Assembly (NCBI GenBank): GCA_002347725.1
Contig: DDXA01000003.1
Coordinates: 310,001 to 374,000, forward strand
Reading direction: 5' to 3'
DNA: 64,000 nt
DNA from: Actinobacteria bacterium UBA2272
GTDB taxonomy: Bacteria; Actinomycetota; Coriobacteriia; Anaerosomatales; Anaerosomataceae
A program made the position numbers and the translations under genes. Shown one piece after another: positions 15,307 to 24,133 of this stretch (the first letter of the stretch is position 1; each line of letters opens with the position of its first letter). The notes under the pieces were generated by a model, which was not told where the DNA came from, searched no databases, and worked only from the letters and a program-made list of their open reading frames with translations.

Positions 15307-15843
15307 ATGTCTCCCACGTCGTATCGTGTCGACATACGCGACATCCTCGACGATCTCGCCGCCACGGTCACCGTGGAAGCCGACATCGAGGTTCCGGCCG
15401 TCGTACTGGGCTATGAGAAGTACCCGGCGCGTCGTCCTGCGCACGTGGTCGTCACGCTCACGAACACCGGCTCCGGCATCGTACTCGCCGGATCGGTCGA
15501 TCTCGAGGTCACGGCGGTATGCAGCCGCTGTCTCGAAGAGTTCCCACTCTCTGTCTCGTCGGAGGTCGACGGCTTCTACATCCACCACGGTCACGAGCGC
15601 GAGCTCCCCGAAGAGCAGGAGTTCCTGTTCATCGACGAGGGCTCCGTCGACATCATGGAGCCGGTGCTCTCGGCCATAGTGCTCGCCATGCCGTTCGCGC
15701 CCGTCCACGCCGAGGACTGCCCCGGCATCTGTGTGAGATGTGGGAAGGATCTCTCCGAAGGAGCCTGTTCGTGCGGGCCGGATCTGGCATCGTCACCGTT
15801 CGCCGCGCTCAAGGACCTGCTGACACCCGAGGACCCTCGGTAG
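15307..15843 (+). CDS. DUF177 (YceD) family protein
   Basis: The 178-residue protein belongs to the DUF177/YceD family, which is almost always encoded directly before rpmF and is linked to large-subunit rRNA accumulation. It has the CxxC pair Cys72/Cys75 (CSRCLEEF) and a C-terminal cysteine group (CPGICVRCGKDL, CSCG) that probably binds zinc. It starts one base after the preceding stop. Its biochemical function is not established. Confidence 0.9.
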   Translation: MSPTSYRVDIRDILDDLAATVTVEADIEVPAVVLGYEKYPARRPAHVVVTLTNTGSGIVLAGSVDLEVTAVCSRCLEEFPLSVSSEVDGFYIHHGHERELPEEQEFLFIDEGSVDIMEPVLSAIVLAMPFAPVHAEDCPGICVRCGKDLSEGACSCGPDLASSPFAALKDLLTPEDPR

Positions 15844-15854
15844 CACGTCACGCC

Positions 15855-15885
15855 TTGCCAGGTCGGCCGCGTCCTGTGCTATCAT
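15855..15885 (+). promoter_or_regulatory. rpmF promoter with extended -10
   Basis: TTGCCA (15855-15860) and TATCAT (15880-15885) are 19 bases apart. The -10 is preceded by TGC, so it is an extended -10 promoter that tolerates the long spacer. It starts a leader of about 75 bases before rpmF. Confidence 0.55.
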
Positions 15886-15895
15886 GTCGCCTTGC

Positions 15896-15946
15896 GCCGG
15901 CCCAGAGCCGGCCGCATGTCGCATGAGATCGCCGCGTGATCGCGGC
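15896..15946 (+). promoter_or_regulatory. Two tandem hairpins in the rpmF leader
   Basis: GCCGGC-CCAGA-GCCGGC (15896-15912) and GCCGCG-TGAT-CGCGGC (15931-15946) are perfect six-base stems lying between the promoter and the ribosome binding site. They could regulate or stabilise the L32 message; no known leader family was recognised. Confidence 0.4.
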
Positions 15947-15966
15947 GCGTGAAGGGAGTACCACCG

Positions 15967-16143
15967 ATGGCTGTACCCAAGCGGAAGACGACGCGCGCAG
16001 TGCGCGATGCACGCCGCTCCCAGCACCACGTCGAAGCGCCGTCCCGCTCGTTGTGCTCGCAGTGCCACCAGCCCAAGCTCCCGCACCGCGTGTGCCCGGA
16101 GTGCGGGTACTACGATGGCAAAGAGATCATCGACACCGAGTAG
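15967..16143 (+). CDS. rpmF: 50S ribosomal protein L32 (zinc form)
   Basis: The 58-residue protein begins MAVPKRKTTRAVRDARRS, the L32 signature, and has a zinc ribbon of two Cys pairs (Cys30/Cys33, Cys43/Cys46). ATG 15967 follows AAGGGAG; an upstream GTG at 15949 would add six residues not seen in L32. It follows DUF177 as in most bacteria, but plsX, the usual next gene, is displaced by two genes. Confidence 0.97.
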   Translation: MAVPKRKTTRAVRDARRSQHHVEAPSRSLCSQCHQPKLPHRVCPECGYYDGKEIIDTE

Positions 16144-16149
16144 CGCACG

Positions 16150-16182
16150 CGGCGCCGGAGACTTCCGGCGCCGTTCTTCTTT
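16150..16182 (+). terminator. Rho-independent terminator after rpmF
   Basis: CGGCGCCGGA (16150-16159) pairs with TCCGGCGCCG (16164-16173) in a perfect ten-base stem with a four-base loop, followed by TTCTTCTTT. This is the clearest classical terminator in the window. It separates the ribosomal unit from the acyl-CoA and fatty acid operon. Confidence 0.8.
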
Positions 16183-16202
16183 CACGGCATTGGAGGTCCG
16201 CC

Positions 16203-18296
16203 GTGCTCGAGGCGTTCTTCGCGCCACGATCGATCGCGGTCGTCGGCGCCTCACAGGATGAGGCCAAGGTCGGCCACGCCGTCTTCGCGAACCTCCTGTC
16301 CGGCGGCTACACGGGTCCCGTCTACCCGGTCAACCCGGGCAGTCCTTCGGTCCTGGGCCACACCGCATATCCCACGCTCGGTGACCTGCCCGAGCGCGTC
16401 GACTGCGCCGTCATCGTCGTGCCCGCGTCCCGGACCATCGCGGTCGTCGAGGAGTGCGTGACACTCGGCATTCCCGCGGCCATCGTCATCTCCGCAGGCT
16501 TCCGGGAGGCGGGACCCGACGGAGCGGCCCTCGAGCGCGTCCTGGTCACAACCGCGCGCGCCGGCGGGGTTCGGCTTCTCGGACCCAACTGCCTCGGCCT
16601 GATCGCCACGCGCTCCGGACTCAATGCGTCGTTCGCGCCGATCATGCCCGAACGCGGATCCATCTCGTTCCTGTCGCAGTCCGGTGCACTCGGGACCGCC
16701 ATCCTCGACTGGGCGGCTGGCGAGGGCATCGGCCTGGCGCACTTCGTCAGCCTCGGCAACAAGGCGGACATCTCCGAGGTCGACCTCATCCGTGCCTGGA
16801 CGGAGGATCCCGACACCGGCGTCGTCGTTGCGTATCTCGAAGGCATCGCCGACGGGGTCGCGTTCGTCGATGCCGTGTCCCGACTCGTGACCCGTGCACC
16901 GTTCATCGCGCTGACAGCCGGCAGCTCGGACGCCGGCGCACGGGCCGTCTCATCGCACACCGGCAGTCTCGCGGGTTCGCGCGTTGCCTACGAAGCCGCG
17001 TTTCGCAAAGCCGGTGCGGTGGCCGTCACCACCGTCGAAGAGCTCTTCGATCTGGCCGAAGGCTTCTCGCGTCAACCGCTACCCGCCGGTTCCGGGACCG
17101 TCATCCTCACCAACGCAGGTGGACCGGCCATTCTCGCCACCGATGCCTGTGACCGCAACGGGGTAGCGCTTGCGTCCCTCGACGCCGCCACGGTCGCCGC
17201 GCTCCGCGAGGTCCTGCCCGATGCCGCCGCGGTCTACAACCCGGTCGACATCCTCGGCGACGCAGGCCCCGATCGCTACGAGGCAGCGGCTCGCATCCTG
17301 GTAGCCGACCCCGGCGTCCGCTCGCTGCTCGTCGTGCTGACGCCCCAGGCGATGACCGACGCCGGAGCGACCGCCGAGCGTATCGCCGCGATCGCACGGG
17401 AGTCTGGCGTCACGACGCTCGCAGCATTCATGGGGGACCGTTCGGTCGCAGCCGGGATGCAGGCTCTCAAAGACGGCGGGATACCCGGCTACTCCTTCCC
17501 CGAGCGCGCCGTCGGCACCCTCGCTGCGATGGAGCGACATCGCGAGCGCCTCGACCGCGCGCCGTCGGAGCCCCTCGAGATCGCTGCCGACACGTCGGTG
17601 GTGGCCGAGGCCATAGCGCACGCTCGCGCCGCGGACCGCACGTTCGTGACCGAGGCCTCGGCGCATCGCATAGCTGCCGCCTACGGGATTCCCGTTCCCA
17701 AGGGCGGACTCGCGCCGGACCGCGCCGCCGCCCGGCAACTCGCCGCGGACACCGGCTACCCGGTGGTCGTCAAGATCGCGAGCCCCGATATCCTCCACAA
17801 GTCCGACATAGGCGGCATCGCACTCGATATCTCATCCGAAAGCGAGCTTGACTCGGCCTACGAGCGCATGATGTCGCGCGTCCAGCAGCGCATGCCCGAT
17901 GCCACCATCTGGGGCGTCACGATCCAGGAACAGCTGCCCGTCGGCCGCGAGGTCATCATCGGCATCGATCGCGATCCGAGTTTCGGTCCGATCCTGATGT
18001 TCGGCCTCGGCGGCGTGTACGTCGAGGTCCTCAAGGACGTCACGTTCCGCCTGTGCCCCGTCACACCGGCCGACGCCCGTGAGATGATCGCCGAGATACG
18101 TGGCTTCGGCATACTCCGTGGCGCTCGCGGCCAGGCCCCGGCCGACATCGAGGCCATAGTGGACGTCATCTGCCGCGTGTCCGCGCTCGCCGTCAACACG
18201 CTCGAGATCACGGAGCTCGACATCAATCCGCTCATCGTAGGAGACCGGGGAACGGGCGCAGTGGCCGCCGACGTGCGCATCGGTATAGGAGAATGA
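16203..18296 (+). CDS. Acetyl/acyl-CoA synthetase, ADP-forming (fused alpha-beta)
   Basis: The 697-residue protein combines the alpha part (CoA-binding domain with VVGASQDEAKVGHAVF, then succinyl-CoA-ligase-like domains) and the beta part (ATP-grasp, about 490-697). The two histidines that relay phosphate in this family are visible: His252 in SSHTGS and His532 in LHKSDIGGI. It interconverts acyl-CoA + ADP + Pi with acid + CoA + ATP, typical of anaerobes that make ATP from acetyl-CoA. The substrate is not certain from sequence. The GTG start follows GGAGG. It overlaps the next gene and precedes plsX-fabH, suggesting a link to acyl-CoA supply. Confidence 0.9.
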   Translation: MLEAFFAPRSIAVVGASQDEAKVGHAVFANLLSGGYTGPVYPVNPGSPSVLGHTAYPTLGDLPERVDCAVIVVPASRTIAVVEECVTLGIPAAIVISAGFREAGPDGAALERVLVTTARAGGVRLLGPNCLGLIATRSGLNASFAPIMPERGSISFLSQSGALGTAILDWAAGEGIGLAHFVSLGNKADISEVDLIRAWTEDPDTGVVVAYLEGIADGVAFVDAVSRLVTRAPFIALTAGSSDAGARAVSSHTGSLAGSRVAYEAAFRKAGAVAVTTVEELFDLAEGFSRQPLPAGSGTVILTNAGGPAILATDACDRNGVALASLDAATVAALREVLPDAAAVYNPVDILGDAGPDRYEAAARILVADPGVRSLLVVLTPQAMTDAGATAERIAAIARESGVTTLAAFMGDRSVAAGMQALKDGGIPGYSFPERAVGTLAAMERHRERLDRAPSEPLEIAADTSVVAEAIAHARAADRTFVTEASAHRIAAAYGIPVPKGGLAPDRAAARQLAADTGYPVVVKIASPDILHKSDIGGIALDISSESELDSAYERMMSRVQQRMPDATIWGVTIQEQLPVGREVIIGIDRDPSFGPILMFGLGGVYVEVLKDVTFRLCPVTPADAREMIAEIRGFGILRGARGQAPADIEAIVDVICRVSALAVNTLEITELDINPLIVGDRGTGAVAADVRIGIGE

Positions 18297-18298
18297 TC

Positions 18299-19363
18299 AT
18301 GAAGACCATCGTCGTGACGTCCACCAGACCGTACACGGGCAAGAGCGGCATCGCACTCACGCTCATCGGCATCCTCGCCGACCGGGGACGCGATGTCGGT
18401 TACTTCAAGCCGTACGGCACGATGCCGGTCCACGCCGGAGGGCTGCTCACCGACGAAGACGCCTTGTATATCAACCGATCGCTCAAGCGGCCGTCGGAGC
18501 TTGCCGATGTCTGTCCGGTCGTTCGCTCCCAGTCCTTCGTCGAGGACGTGCTTGCCGGAGGCGACGTCCCGGGACTGGAGGCCGTTCGCGACGCCTTTCA
18601 GCGCTGCGCCACCGGACGCGACATCATGGTGGTCGAAGGCCCGACCGAGCCTGCCCAGGGCACAGCTGCGGGCCTCTCACCAGCATCGGTCGCCGACCTC
18701 CTCGACGCGTGTGTGCTCGTGATCGATCGCCCCCGCCCGACGGATCTCCCCGAAGATGCACTGTTCCTCGGCTCGGCTCTGGGCAGCCGCCTTGGCGGCG
18801 TCGTTCTGAACGGCATCCATGAGGCGCACACGACGATCGTGGCCGAGAGGGTGATACCCTTCCTCGAAAGCCGCGGGGTCCCGGTCTTCGGCGCGCTACC
18901 CCACGACCCCGCACTCGGCTCCGTGACGGTGGCCGAGATCGTCGATGCGCTCGGCGGAACGGTGCTCACCGCGACAGATCGTCTCGGCGATACCGTCGAG
19001 ACCTTCATGGTCGGCGCCATGGGCCAGGACAAGGCGCTGCGCTTCTTCCGGCGCAAGGCCCGCAAGGCGGTCATCACCGGCGGCGACCGTGCCGACGTGC
19101 AACTCGCGGCGCTCGAGACGAACACCCGCTGCATCGTGCTCACGGGCAACATGCCCCCCGGACCGGCGGTCGCCGCCCGCGCCGAGGAACTCGGCGTACC
19201 TATGGTCCTGGTGGAGACCGACACACTGAGCGCCGTCGAGACCCTGGACGCACTCATAGGCCGCATGCGGCTCCACGACCCCGGCAAGGCTGCTAGAATA
19301 CGCGGGATGTTCGAGCGCGAGGTCGACACGCAGCGTCTGTTCGCCGCGTTCGGCATCGACTGA
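18299..19363 (+). CDS. AAA_26/DRTGG-domain protein (phosphotransacetylase N-domain-like)
   Basis: The 354-residue protein begins with a dethiobiotin-synthetase-like P-loop domain (TSTRPYTGKSGIALTL; VVEGPT) and continues into a DRTGG-type domain (about 210-320, ending VLTGNMPPGPAVAARAEELGVP). These two domains form the regulatory N-terminal half of long bacterial phosphotransacetylases, but the catalytic PTA domain is absent. It overlaps the acyl-CoA synthetase gene, so a regulatory role in acyl-CoA or acetyl-phosphate metabolism is plausible but unproven. ATG 18299 is chosen because AGGAG lies seven bases upstream; ATG 18293 is too close to that site. Confidence 0.8.
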   Translation: MKTIVVTSTRPYTGKSGIALTLIGILADRGRDVGYFKPYGTMPVHAGGLLTDEDALYINRSLKRPSELADVCPVVRSQSFVEDVLAGGDVPGLEAVRDAFQRCATGRDIMVVEGPTEPAQGTAAGLSPASVADLLDACVLVIDRPRPTDLPEDALFLGSALGSRLGGVVLNGIHEAHTTIVAERVIPFLESRGVPVFGALPHDPALGSVTVAEIVDALGGTVLTATDRLGDTVETFMVGAMGQDKALRFFRRKARKAVITGGDRADVQLAALETNTRCIVLTGNMPPGPAVAARAEELGVPMVLVETDTLSAVETLDALIGRMRLHDPGKAARIRGMFEREVDTQRLFAAFGID

Positions 19364-19379
19364 CCCGCGAGGAGCGCCG

Positions 19380-20366
19380 ATGTCACAGAGCACCGCGACG
19401 GTCGCCGTCGACGCGATGGGCGGCGACGCTGCACCGGGCGTCGTGCTGACCGGAGTCGCTGAGGCACTTGCGGCCGATCCCGGACTGCGAGTCCTCCTTG
19501 TGGGTCCGGAGGCGGTCGTCACCCCGCTCGCGTCCGACCGGCTCGAGCCGGTCGTCGCCACCGAGATCATCGCCATGGACGAACATCCCGCCTCGGCGGT
19601 TCGCACCAAGAGGGACTCTTCGATCGTCGTCGGGTGCAGGCTCGTGCGCGAGGGCCGGGCCGACGCGTTCTTCAGCGCCGGGAGCACCGGCGCGTGCATG
19701 GCAGCGGCCACCCTCGGCATGGGCCGCATCGCCGGCGTCTCCCGTCCCGCGATCGCCACCGTGATCCCGGGCGCCGCAGGCCCGACCGTGCTCCTTGACG
19801 TTGGCGCCAACGCCGATGTCAAGGCTGACATGCTCGTGCAGTTCGCCCACATGGGTAGCGCGTATGCTCGCATCATCCTCGGAATCGAGGCGCCCCGTAT
19901 CGGCCTTCTCAACATCGGCGAGGAGGCGACCAAGGGCTCGCTGCTCGCACAGGAGACATACGCGCTCATGGTCGCCGAAGTGCCCGGCTTCGTGGGCAAT
20001 GTCGAAGGGCGGAGTGTGCCCGCAGGCGCCGTGGACGTCATCGTGACCGACGGCTTCACGGGCAACGTCACCCTGAAGGTGCTCGAGGGGCTGTCGGCGA
20101 TGCTGCTCGGTCAGGTCAAGAGCGCGCTCACCGCGACGGCCATCAACCGCCTGGCCGCCGTCATCGTCTCTCCGTCGCTGCGCGCGATCAAAGACCGCCT
20201 CGACCCCGACGCGTACGGTGGCGCACCCCTGCTCGGCGTCAACGGCATATGCATCATCGGCCACGGAAGCGCCGGACCCCGGGCGATCGCCAACGGCATC
20301 GCGGTCGGAGCGCGAGCGACGCGTGGCGGCCTGACGGACGCCATCGCCGAAGGACTGTCCCGATAG
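19380..20366 (+). CDS. plsX: Phosphate acyltransferase PlsX
   Basis: The 328-residue protein has the PlsX hallmarks VAVDAMGGDAAP, SAGSTGACMAAA, LLDVGANADVK and VTDGFTGNVTLK. It makes acyl-phosphate from acyl-ACP, the substrate for PlsY in phosphatidic acid synthesis. FakA/DegV upstream would make the same acyl-phosphate from free fatty acids, so the two routes meet here. It follows the DRTGG gene by 16 bases with GAGGAG before the ATG. Confidence 0.96.
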   Translation: MSQSTATVAVDAMGGDAAPGVVLTGVAEALAADPGLRVLLVGPEAVVTPLASDRLEPVVATEIIAMDEHPASAVRTKRDSSIVVGCRLVREGRADAFFSAGSTGACMAAATLGMGRIAGVSRPAIATVIPGAAGPTVLLDVGANADVKADMLVQFAHMGSAYARIILGIEAPRIGLLNIGEEATKGSLLAQETYALMVAEVPGFVGNVEGRSVPAGAVDVIVTDGFTGNVTLKVLEGLSAMLLGQVKSALTATAINRLAAVIVSPSLRAIKDRLDPDAYGGAPLLGVNGICIIGHGSAGPRAIANGIAVGARATRGGLTDAIAEGLSR

Positions 20367-20380
20367 GTCTCGCGAGTGCG

Positions 20381-20420
20381 GTTCAGAGCCGTTTGCCCGC
20401 AGCTCCTGAACGTGTACACT
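20381..20420 (+). promoter_or_regulatory. fabH promoter overlapped by an inverted repeat
   Basis: TTGCCC (20393-20398), a 16-base spacer and TACACT (20415-20420) form a promoter in the 116-base gap after plsX. GTTCAG (20381-20386) and CTGAAC (20406-20411) flank the -35, with AGC/GCT extending the match after a one-base bulge. The repeat could be a repressor operator or a hairpin; no FapR gene is present in the window. Confidence 0.45.
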
Positions 20421-20482
20421 ACACGGACATTCGCAGCCGTCATGCGTCGGGTAGGCCGCGCATAGAGGAGCAGACCCCGCGT

Positions 20483-21475
20483 ATGAGACACGCCGCAATC
20501 ACCGGGATCGGGAGCTATCTGCCCGAGCGCCGGCTCACCAATGCCGACCTCGAAGTGATGGTCGACACCACCGACGAATGGATCCGGACGCGGACGGGGA
20601 TCTCGGAGCGCAGACTCGCTGCCGACGGCGAGGCCACGTCGCACCTGGCCACCGCCGCGGGACGTGCTGCGCTCGCCGACGCGGGTGTGGCGCCGTCCGA
20701 GGTCGACTTCGTGGTCGTGGGCACATCGAGTCCGGACCACATCTTCCCCTCGACCGCGGCGCTCGTCCAAGACGCGCTCAGCCTGTCGTGCCCCGGCGTG
20801 GACATCATGGCAGCGTGCACGAGCTTCATCTTCGCCCTCCAGCACGCAACGTCCATGATCGAAGCCGGTCGCGCCACGTGTGTCCTCGTCATAGGTGCCG
20901 ACGCGCTCACCCGTCACGTAGACTTCACCGACCGCGCGACATGCGTGCTGTTCGGTGATGGTGCCGGTGCGGTCGTCGTTCAGTCGGCCGACGAGGCGGG
21001 TGTCCTCGGCATCGACCTGGGTACCGATGGCAGCGGCGCAGAGGTCCTCAAGGTCCCGGCAGGCGGTTCCGCGCTGCCGTGCACGCCCGAGCGCATCGAG
21101 CAGGGTCTCCACTACGTTCAGATGGCCGGAAGCGAGGTGTTCAAGTTCGCGGTCCGCATGATCCCGGACACGACCGAGCGCGCGCTGGCCTCGTCGGAGA
21201 TGAGTGTCGACGACATCACCTGGCTCGTCCCGCACCAGGCCAACAAGCGGATCCTGGACACGGTAGCCGACCGTCTCGGGCTTGACCGTGCGTGCGTCGT
21301 ATCCAACATCGAGCACGTCGGCAACACCTCTGCCGCCTCGATACCGCTCGCTTTGAACGACCTGTATACTAGCGGCCAACTGCGACCTGGAGACGTGGTC
21401 GCACTCGTCGGCTTCGGCGCCGGACTCACGTGGGGCGCCGCGATCGTCAGATGGACCAAGGAGCCCACCAGATGA
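20483..21475 (+). CDS. fabH: 3-oxoacyl-ACP synthase III
   Basis: The 330-residue protein starts fatty acid synthesis by condensing acyl-CoA with malonyl-ACP. The catalytic triad is intact: Cys112 in MAACTSF, His251 in LVPHQANKRI and Asn281 in EHVGNTSAAS. It also has the TDEWIRTRTGI CoA-binding segment. The ATG is preceded by GAGGAG about 12 bases away, a rather long spacing. It overlaps fabK by four bases. Confidence 0.97.
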   Translation: MRHAAITGIGSYLPERRLTNADLEVMVDTTDEWIRTRTGISERRLAADGEATSHLATAAGRAALADAGVAPSEVDFVVVGTSSPDHIFPSTAALVQDALSLSCPGVDIMAACTSFIFALQHATSMIEAGRATCVLVIGADALTRHVDFTDRATCVLFGDGAGAVVVQSADEAGVLGIDLGTDGSGAEVLKVPAGGSALPCTPERIEQGLHYVQMAGSEVFKFAVRMIPDTTERALASSEMSVDDITWLVPHQANKRILDTVADRLGLDRACVVSNIEHVGNTSAASIPLALNDLYTSGQLRPGDVVALVGFGAGLTWGAAIVRWTKEPTR

Positions 21476-22416
21476 TACGCACCCGACTGACCACGCTGCT
21501 CGGCATCGAGCACCCGATCATCCAGGGCGGGATGGCGTGGACCGCGACCGCCGAACTCGCCGCCGCGGTGAGCAACGCCGGCGGCCTCGGCGTCATCGGC
21601 GCGGGGCACATGCCCACCGACCTGCTTCGCGAGCAGATCCGCAACGCCAAGGCGGCGACCGACCGTCCGTTCGGCGTGAACCTCATGCTGCTCACCCCAC
21701 ACATCGACGAACTCGTGCAGATGGTGCTCGACGAGGAGGTCCGCGTCGTGACCACCGGGGCGGGCAATCCCGGGAAGTACATGGCCGACTTCATGGAGCA
21801 CGGCATCAAGGTGCTCCCGATCGCTCCGAGCGTGGCGCTCGCCAAGCGGCTTGAGTCCATCGGCGCCGACGCCATCATCGGTGAGGGCATGGAGGCCGGT
21901 GGCCATATCGGCGAGCTCACGACGATGGTCCTGACGCCACAGCTCGTCGATGCGGTCGGTGTGCCGGTCGTCGCGGCCGGCGGAATCGCCGACGGCAGGG
22001 GAGTGGCCGCGGCCTTCGCACTCGGCGCAGAGGGTGTGCAGGTCGGCACGCGCTTCATGTGTGCCGAGGAGTGCACCATCCATCCCGACATCAAGGCGCG
22101 CATCGTCAAGGCACGCGACCGCGACACCGTCGTGACCGGCTACTCCACAGGGCACCCGGTGCGCGTCATCAAGAACAAGCTCTCCCGCATGATCGAAGAG
22201 CTCGACCGGGACAACAAGCCCGAGGAGATCGAGGTCCTCGGAACCGGGCGGCTCGCGCTCGCTATGCGCGAAGGCGACCTCGACATGGGCTCGCTCATGG
22301 CCGGTCAGGCTGCGGCTATGGTCTGCGCCATCGAACCTGCCGGGGCCATCGTCCGCGCGCTTGTCGAAGAGGCGGAGGCCGCCATGCGCGCGCTCCCGTC
22401 GGTCTGCGGCGGGTGA
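21472..22416 (+). CDS. fabK: Enoyl-ACP reductase II (FMN-dependent)
   Basis: The 314-residue protein is a clear FabK: HPIIQGGMAW, VSNAGGLGVIGAG, VVTTGAGNPGKYM, EGMEAGGHIGELTTM and VPVVAAGGIADG. FabK is a flavin TIM-barrel enzyme that catalyses the last step of each elongation cycle in place of FabI. The ATG overlaps the fabH stop, with AAGGAG nine bases upstream. Its place between fabH and fabD fits the role. Confidence 0.95.
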   Translation: MIRTRLTTLLGIEHPIIQGGMAWTATAELAAAVSNAGGLGVIGAGHMPTDLLREQIRNAKAATDRPFGVNLMLLTPHIDELVQMVLDEEVRVVTTGAGNPGKYMADFMEHGIKVLPIAPSVALAKRLESIGADAIIGEGMEAGGHIGELTTMVLTPQLVDAVGVPVVAAGGIADGRGVAAAFALGAEGVQVGTRFMCAEECTIHPDIKARIVKARDRDTVVTGYSTGHPVRVIKNKLSRMIEELDRDNKPEEIEVLGTGRLALAMREGDLDMGSLMAGQAAAMVCAIEPAGAIVRALVEEAEAAMRALPSVCGG

Positions 22417-23345
22417 CCGGCGCCGTGACGTCTCAGGTCGCACTCGTCTTCCCGGGGCAGGGGTCGCAACGCGTCGGCATGCTCGACACCATCCCTGACA
22501 AGGACGGGATCGCGGGTCTGCTCGAGTACGCCGAGTCGCTGTCCGGCCTCGAGCTGCGCGCGATAGCGGCCGAGGGGCCAGATACCGCGCTCGCCGACAC
22601 GCGTGCGGCCCAACCGCTCCTGTTCATTGCAGGCTGGGCCTGGGCGTCCGCGATGGCCGAGGCCGGCATCCGGCCGACGGTCGTCGCGGGTCACAGCCTT
22701 GGCGAACTGACCGCGCTCGCCGTCGCGGGCGTCTTCGACGTCGCATCGGGACTCGAGCTCGTGGTCGAGCGCTCCCGGGCGATGGCCGAGGCCGCAGCGG
22801 CAACGCCAGGCACCATGGCCGCCGTACTCGGCATGGACTCATCCGTCGTCTCCGATCTCGTTGCGCCGCTTGACGGCGTGTGGATCGCCAACGACAACGC
22901 TCCGGGTCAGATCGTGCTGACCGGCACGCACGCCGGCATCGAGATCGCCACCCACGCCCTGTCCGAGGCTGGCGCGCGCAAGATCGTTCCGCTCAGCGTC
23001 GCCGGCCCGTTCCACTCGCCGCTCATGGAGTCCGCAGCCGAGGAGTTCGCCCGTGTCCTCGAGTCGACGCCGCTGCGTGAGGCGACCGTACCCATCCTGC
23101 AGAACACCACGGCGCGGGCAGCCACCGACCCCGACGTCATCCGCGCCAGACTCCGTGATCAGATAGTCTCTCCGGTGCGCTGGACCGAGACGATGATGGC
23201 GATCCTCGACCGCGGCATCCCTGTCATGGTAGAAGCGGGACCGGGGGCGGTTCTCACCGGCCTCGGACGCCGGGTCGAGGGGCTGTCCGCGTACGCCGCG
23301 GAGACCGTCGGTATCGAGAAGCTCCGTGAGGAGGTTGCCGCATGA
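22413..23345 (+). CDS. fabD: Malonyl-CoA:ACP transacylase
   Basis: The 310-residue protein has FPGQGSQRVGM, the nucleophile serine in GHSLGELT (Ser95) and the catalytic histidine in GPFHSPLM (His201). It loads malonyl groups onto ACP. GTG 22413 overlaps the fabK stop (GTGA); GTG 22425 is an alternative start. It overlaps fabG by four bases. Confidence 0.96.
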   Translation: MTGAVTSQVALVFPGQGSQRVGMLDTIPDKDGIAGLLEYAESLSGLELRAIAAEGPDTALADTRAAQPLLFIAGWAWASAMAEAGIRPTVVAGHSLGELTALAVAGVFDVASGLELVVERSRAMAEAAAATPGTMAAVLGMDSSVVSDLVAPLDGVWIANDNAPGQIVLTGTHAGIEIATHALSEAGARKIVPLSVAGPFHSPLMESAAEEFARVLESTPLREATVPILQNTTARAATDPDVIRARLRDQIVSPVRWTETMMAILDRGIPVMVEAGPGAVLTGLGRRVEGLSAYAAETVGIEKLREEVAA

Positions 23346-24091
23346 GACGGCTCGAGGGTCGCGTCGCATTGGTCACCGGTGGTTCCCGCGGCATAGGGGC
23401 CGCCATCGCACTCCGGCTCGCCACCGAGGGCGCTACCGTCGCGGTCAACTACGCCGGTAATGCATCGGCTGCCGCAGACGTGGTGGCGCAGATCGTCTCC
23501 GGCGGAGGGACCGCCGAGATGTTCCAGGCGGACATCGGCGATTCGACGGCCGCGACCGACCTTGTGACGGCCGTCGTCGAGCGGTTCGGCCGCCTGGACG
23601 TGCTCGTGAACAACGCGGGCATCACCCGCGATGGTCTTCTCGTGCGGATGTCCGACGACGACTGGAACGCGGTCGTCGGGACGAACCTGTCGGGCGCGTT
23701 CTTCGTCACCCGCGCGGCCGGCAAGGTCATGATGAAGGCCCGGGCGGGTTCGATCATCAACGTATCCTCAGTCGTCGGGCTCACCGGCAACGCCGGTCAG
23801 GTCAACTACGCCTCGGCTAAGGCCGGCCTCATCGGCATGACGAAGTCCGTTGCCCGCGAGCTCGCATCGCGCGGCGTACGCGCCAACGCCGTGGCGCCCG
23901 GCTTCATCGCCACCGACATGACCGATGCGCTTCCCGAGGCCGCTCGCGACGCGGCGGCCGCCACCATCGCGATGGGCCGCTTCGGTATGCCTGAGGACGT
24001 CGCGGCGTGCGTGGCATTCCTCGCGTCCGACGACGCTTCATACCTCACAGGCCAGACGATCGCCGTTGATGGCGGCATGACGTGCGTCTGA
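23342..24091 (+). CDS. fabG: 3-oxoacyl-ACP reductase
   Basis: The 249-residue short-chain dehydrogenase has the NADPH-binding TGGSRGIG, NNAG, and the catalytic Ser142/143, Tyr156 and Lys160 in the NYASAK region. It reduces 3-oxoacyl-ACP to 3-hydroxyacyl-ACP. It ends 42 bases before acpP. No dehydratase gene (fabZ or fabA) is present in the operon, so that step must be encoded elsewhere. Confidence 0.96.
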   Translation: MRRLEGRVALVTGGSRGIGAAIALRLATEGATVAVNYAGNASAAADVVAQIVSGGGTAEMFQADIGDSTAATDLVTAVVERFGRLDVLVNNAGITRDGLLVRMSDDDWNAVVGTNLSGAFFVTRAAGKVMMKARAGSIINVSSVVGLTGNAGQVNYASAKAGLIGMTKSVARELASRGVRANAVAPGFIATDMTDALPEAARDAAAATIAMGRFGMPEDVAACVAFLASDDASYLTGQTIAVDGGMTCV

Positions 24092-24133
24092 CCTGCAGAT
24101 TCTTAACCACGACCCCGGAAGGAGGTGGTACGC

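Noticed and set aside
19293..19298. TAGAAT as a promoter for plsX inside the end of the DRTGG gene
   Set aside because: No -35 at any fitting distance, and plsX is only 16 bases downstream of a cotranscribed gene.
18896..20071. Long minus-strand open frame of about 390 codons opposite the DRTGG and plsX genes
   Set aside because: It lies opposite two strongly supported genes, is rich in Ser/Thr/Arg/Pro as expected for antisense frames in GC-rich DNA, has no recognisable motif and no ribosome binding site.
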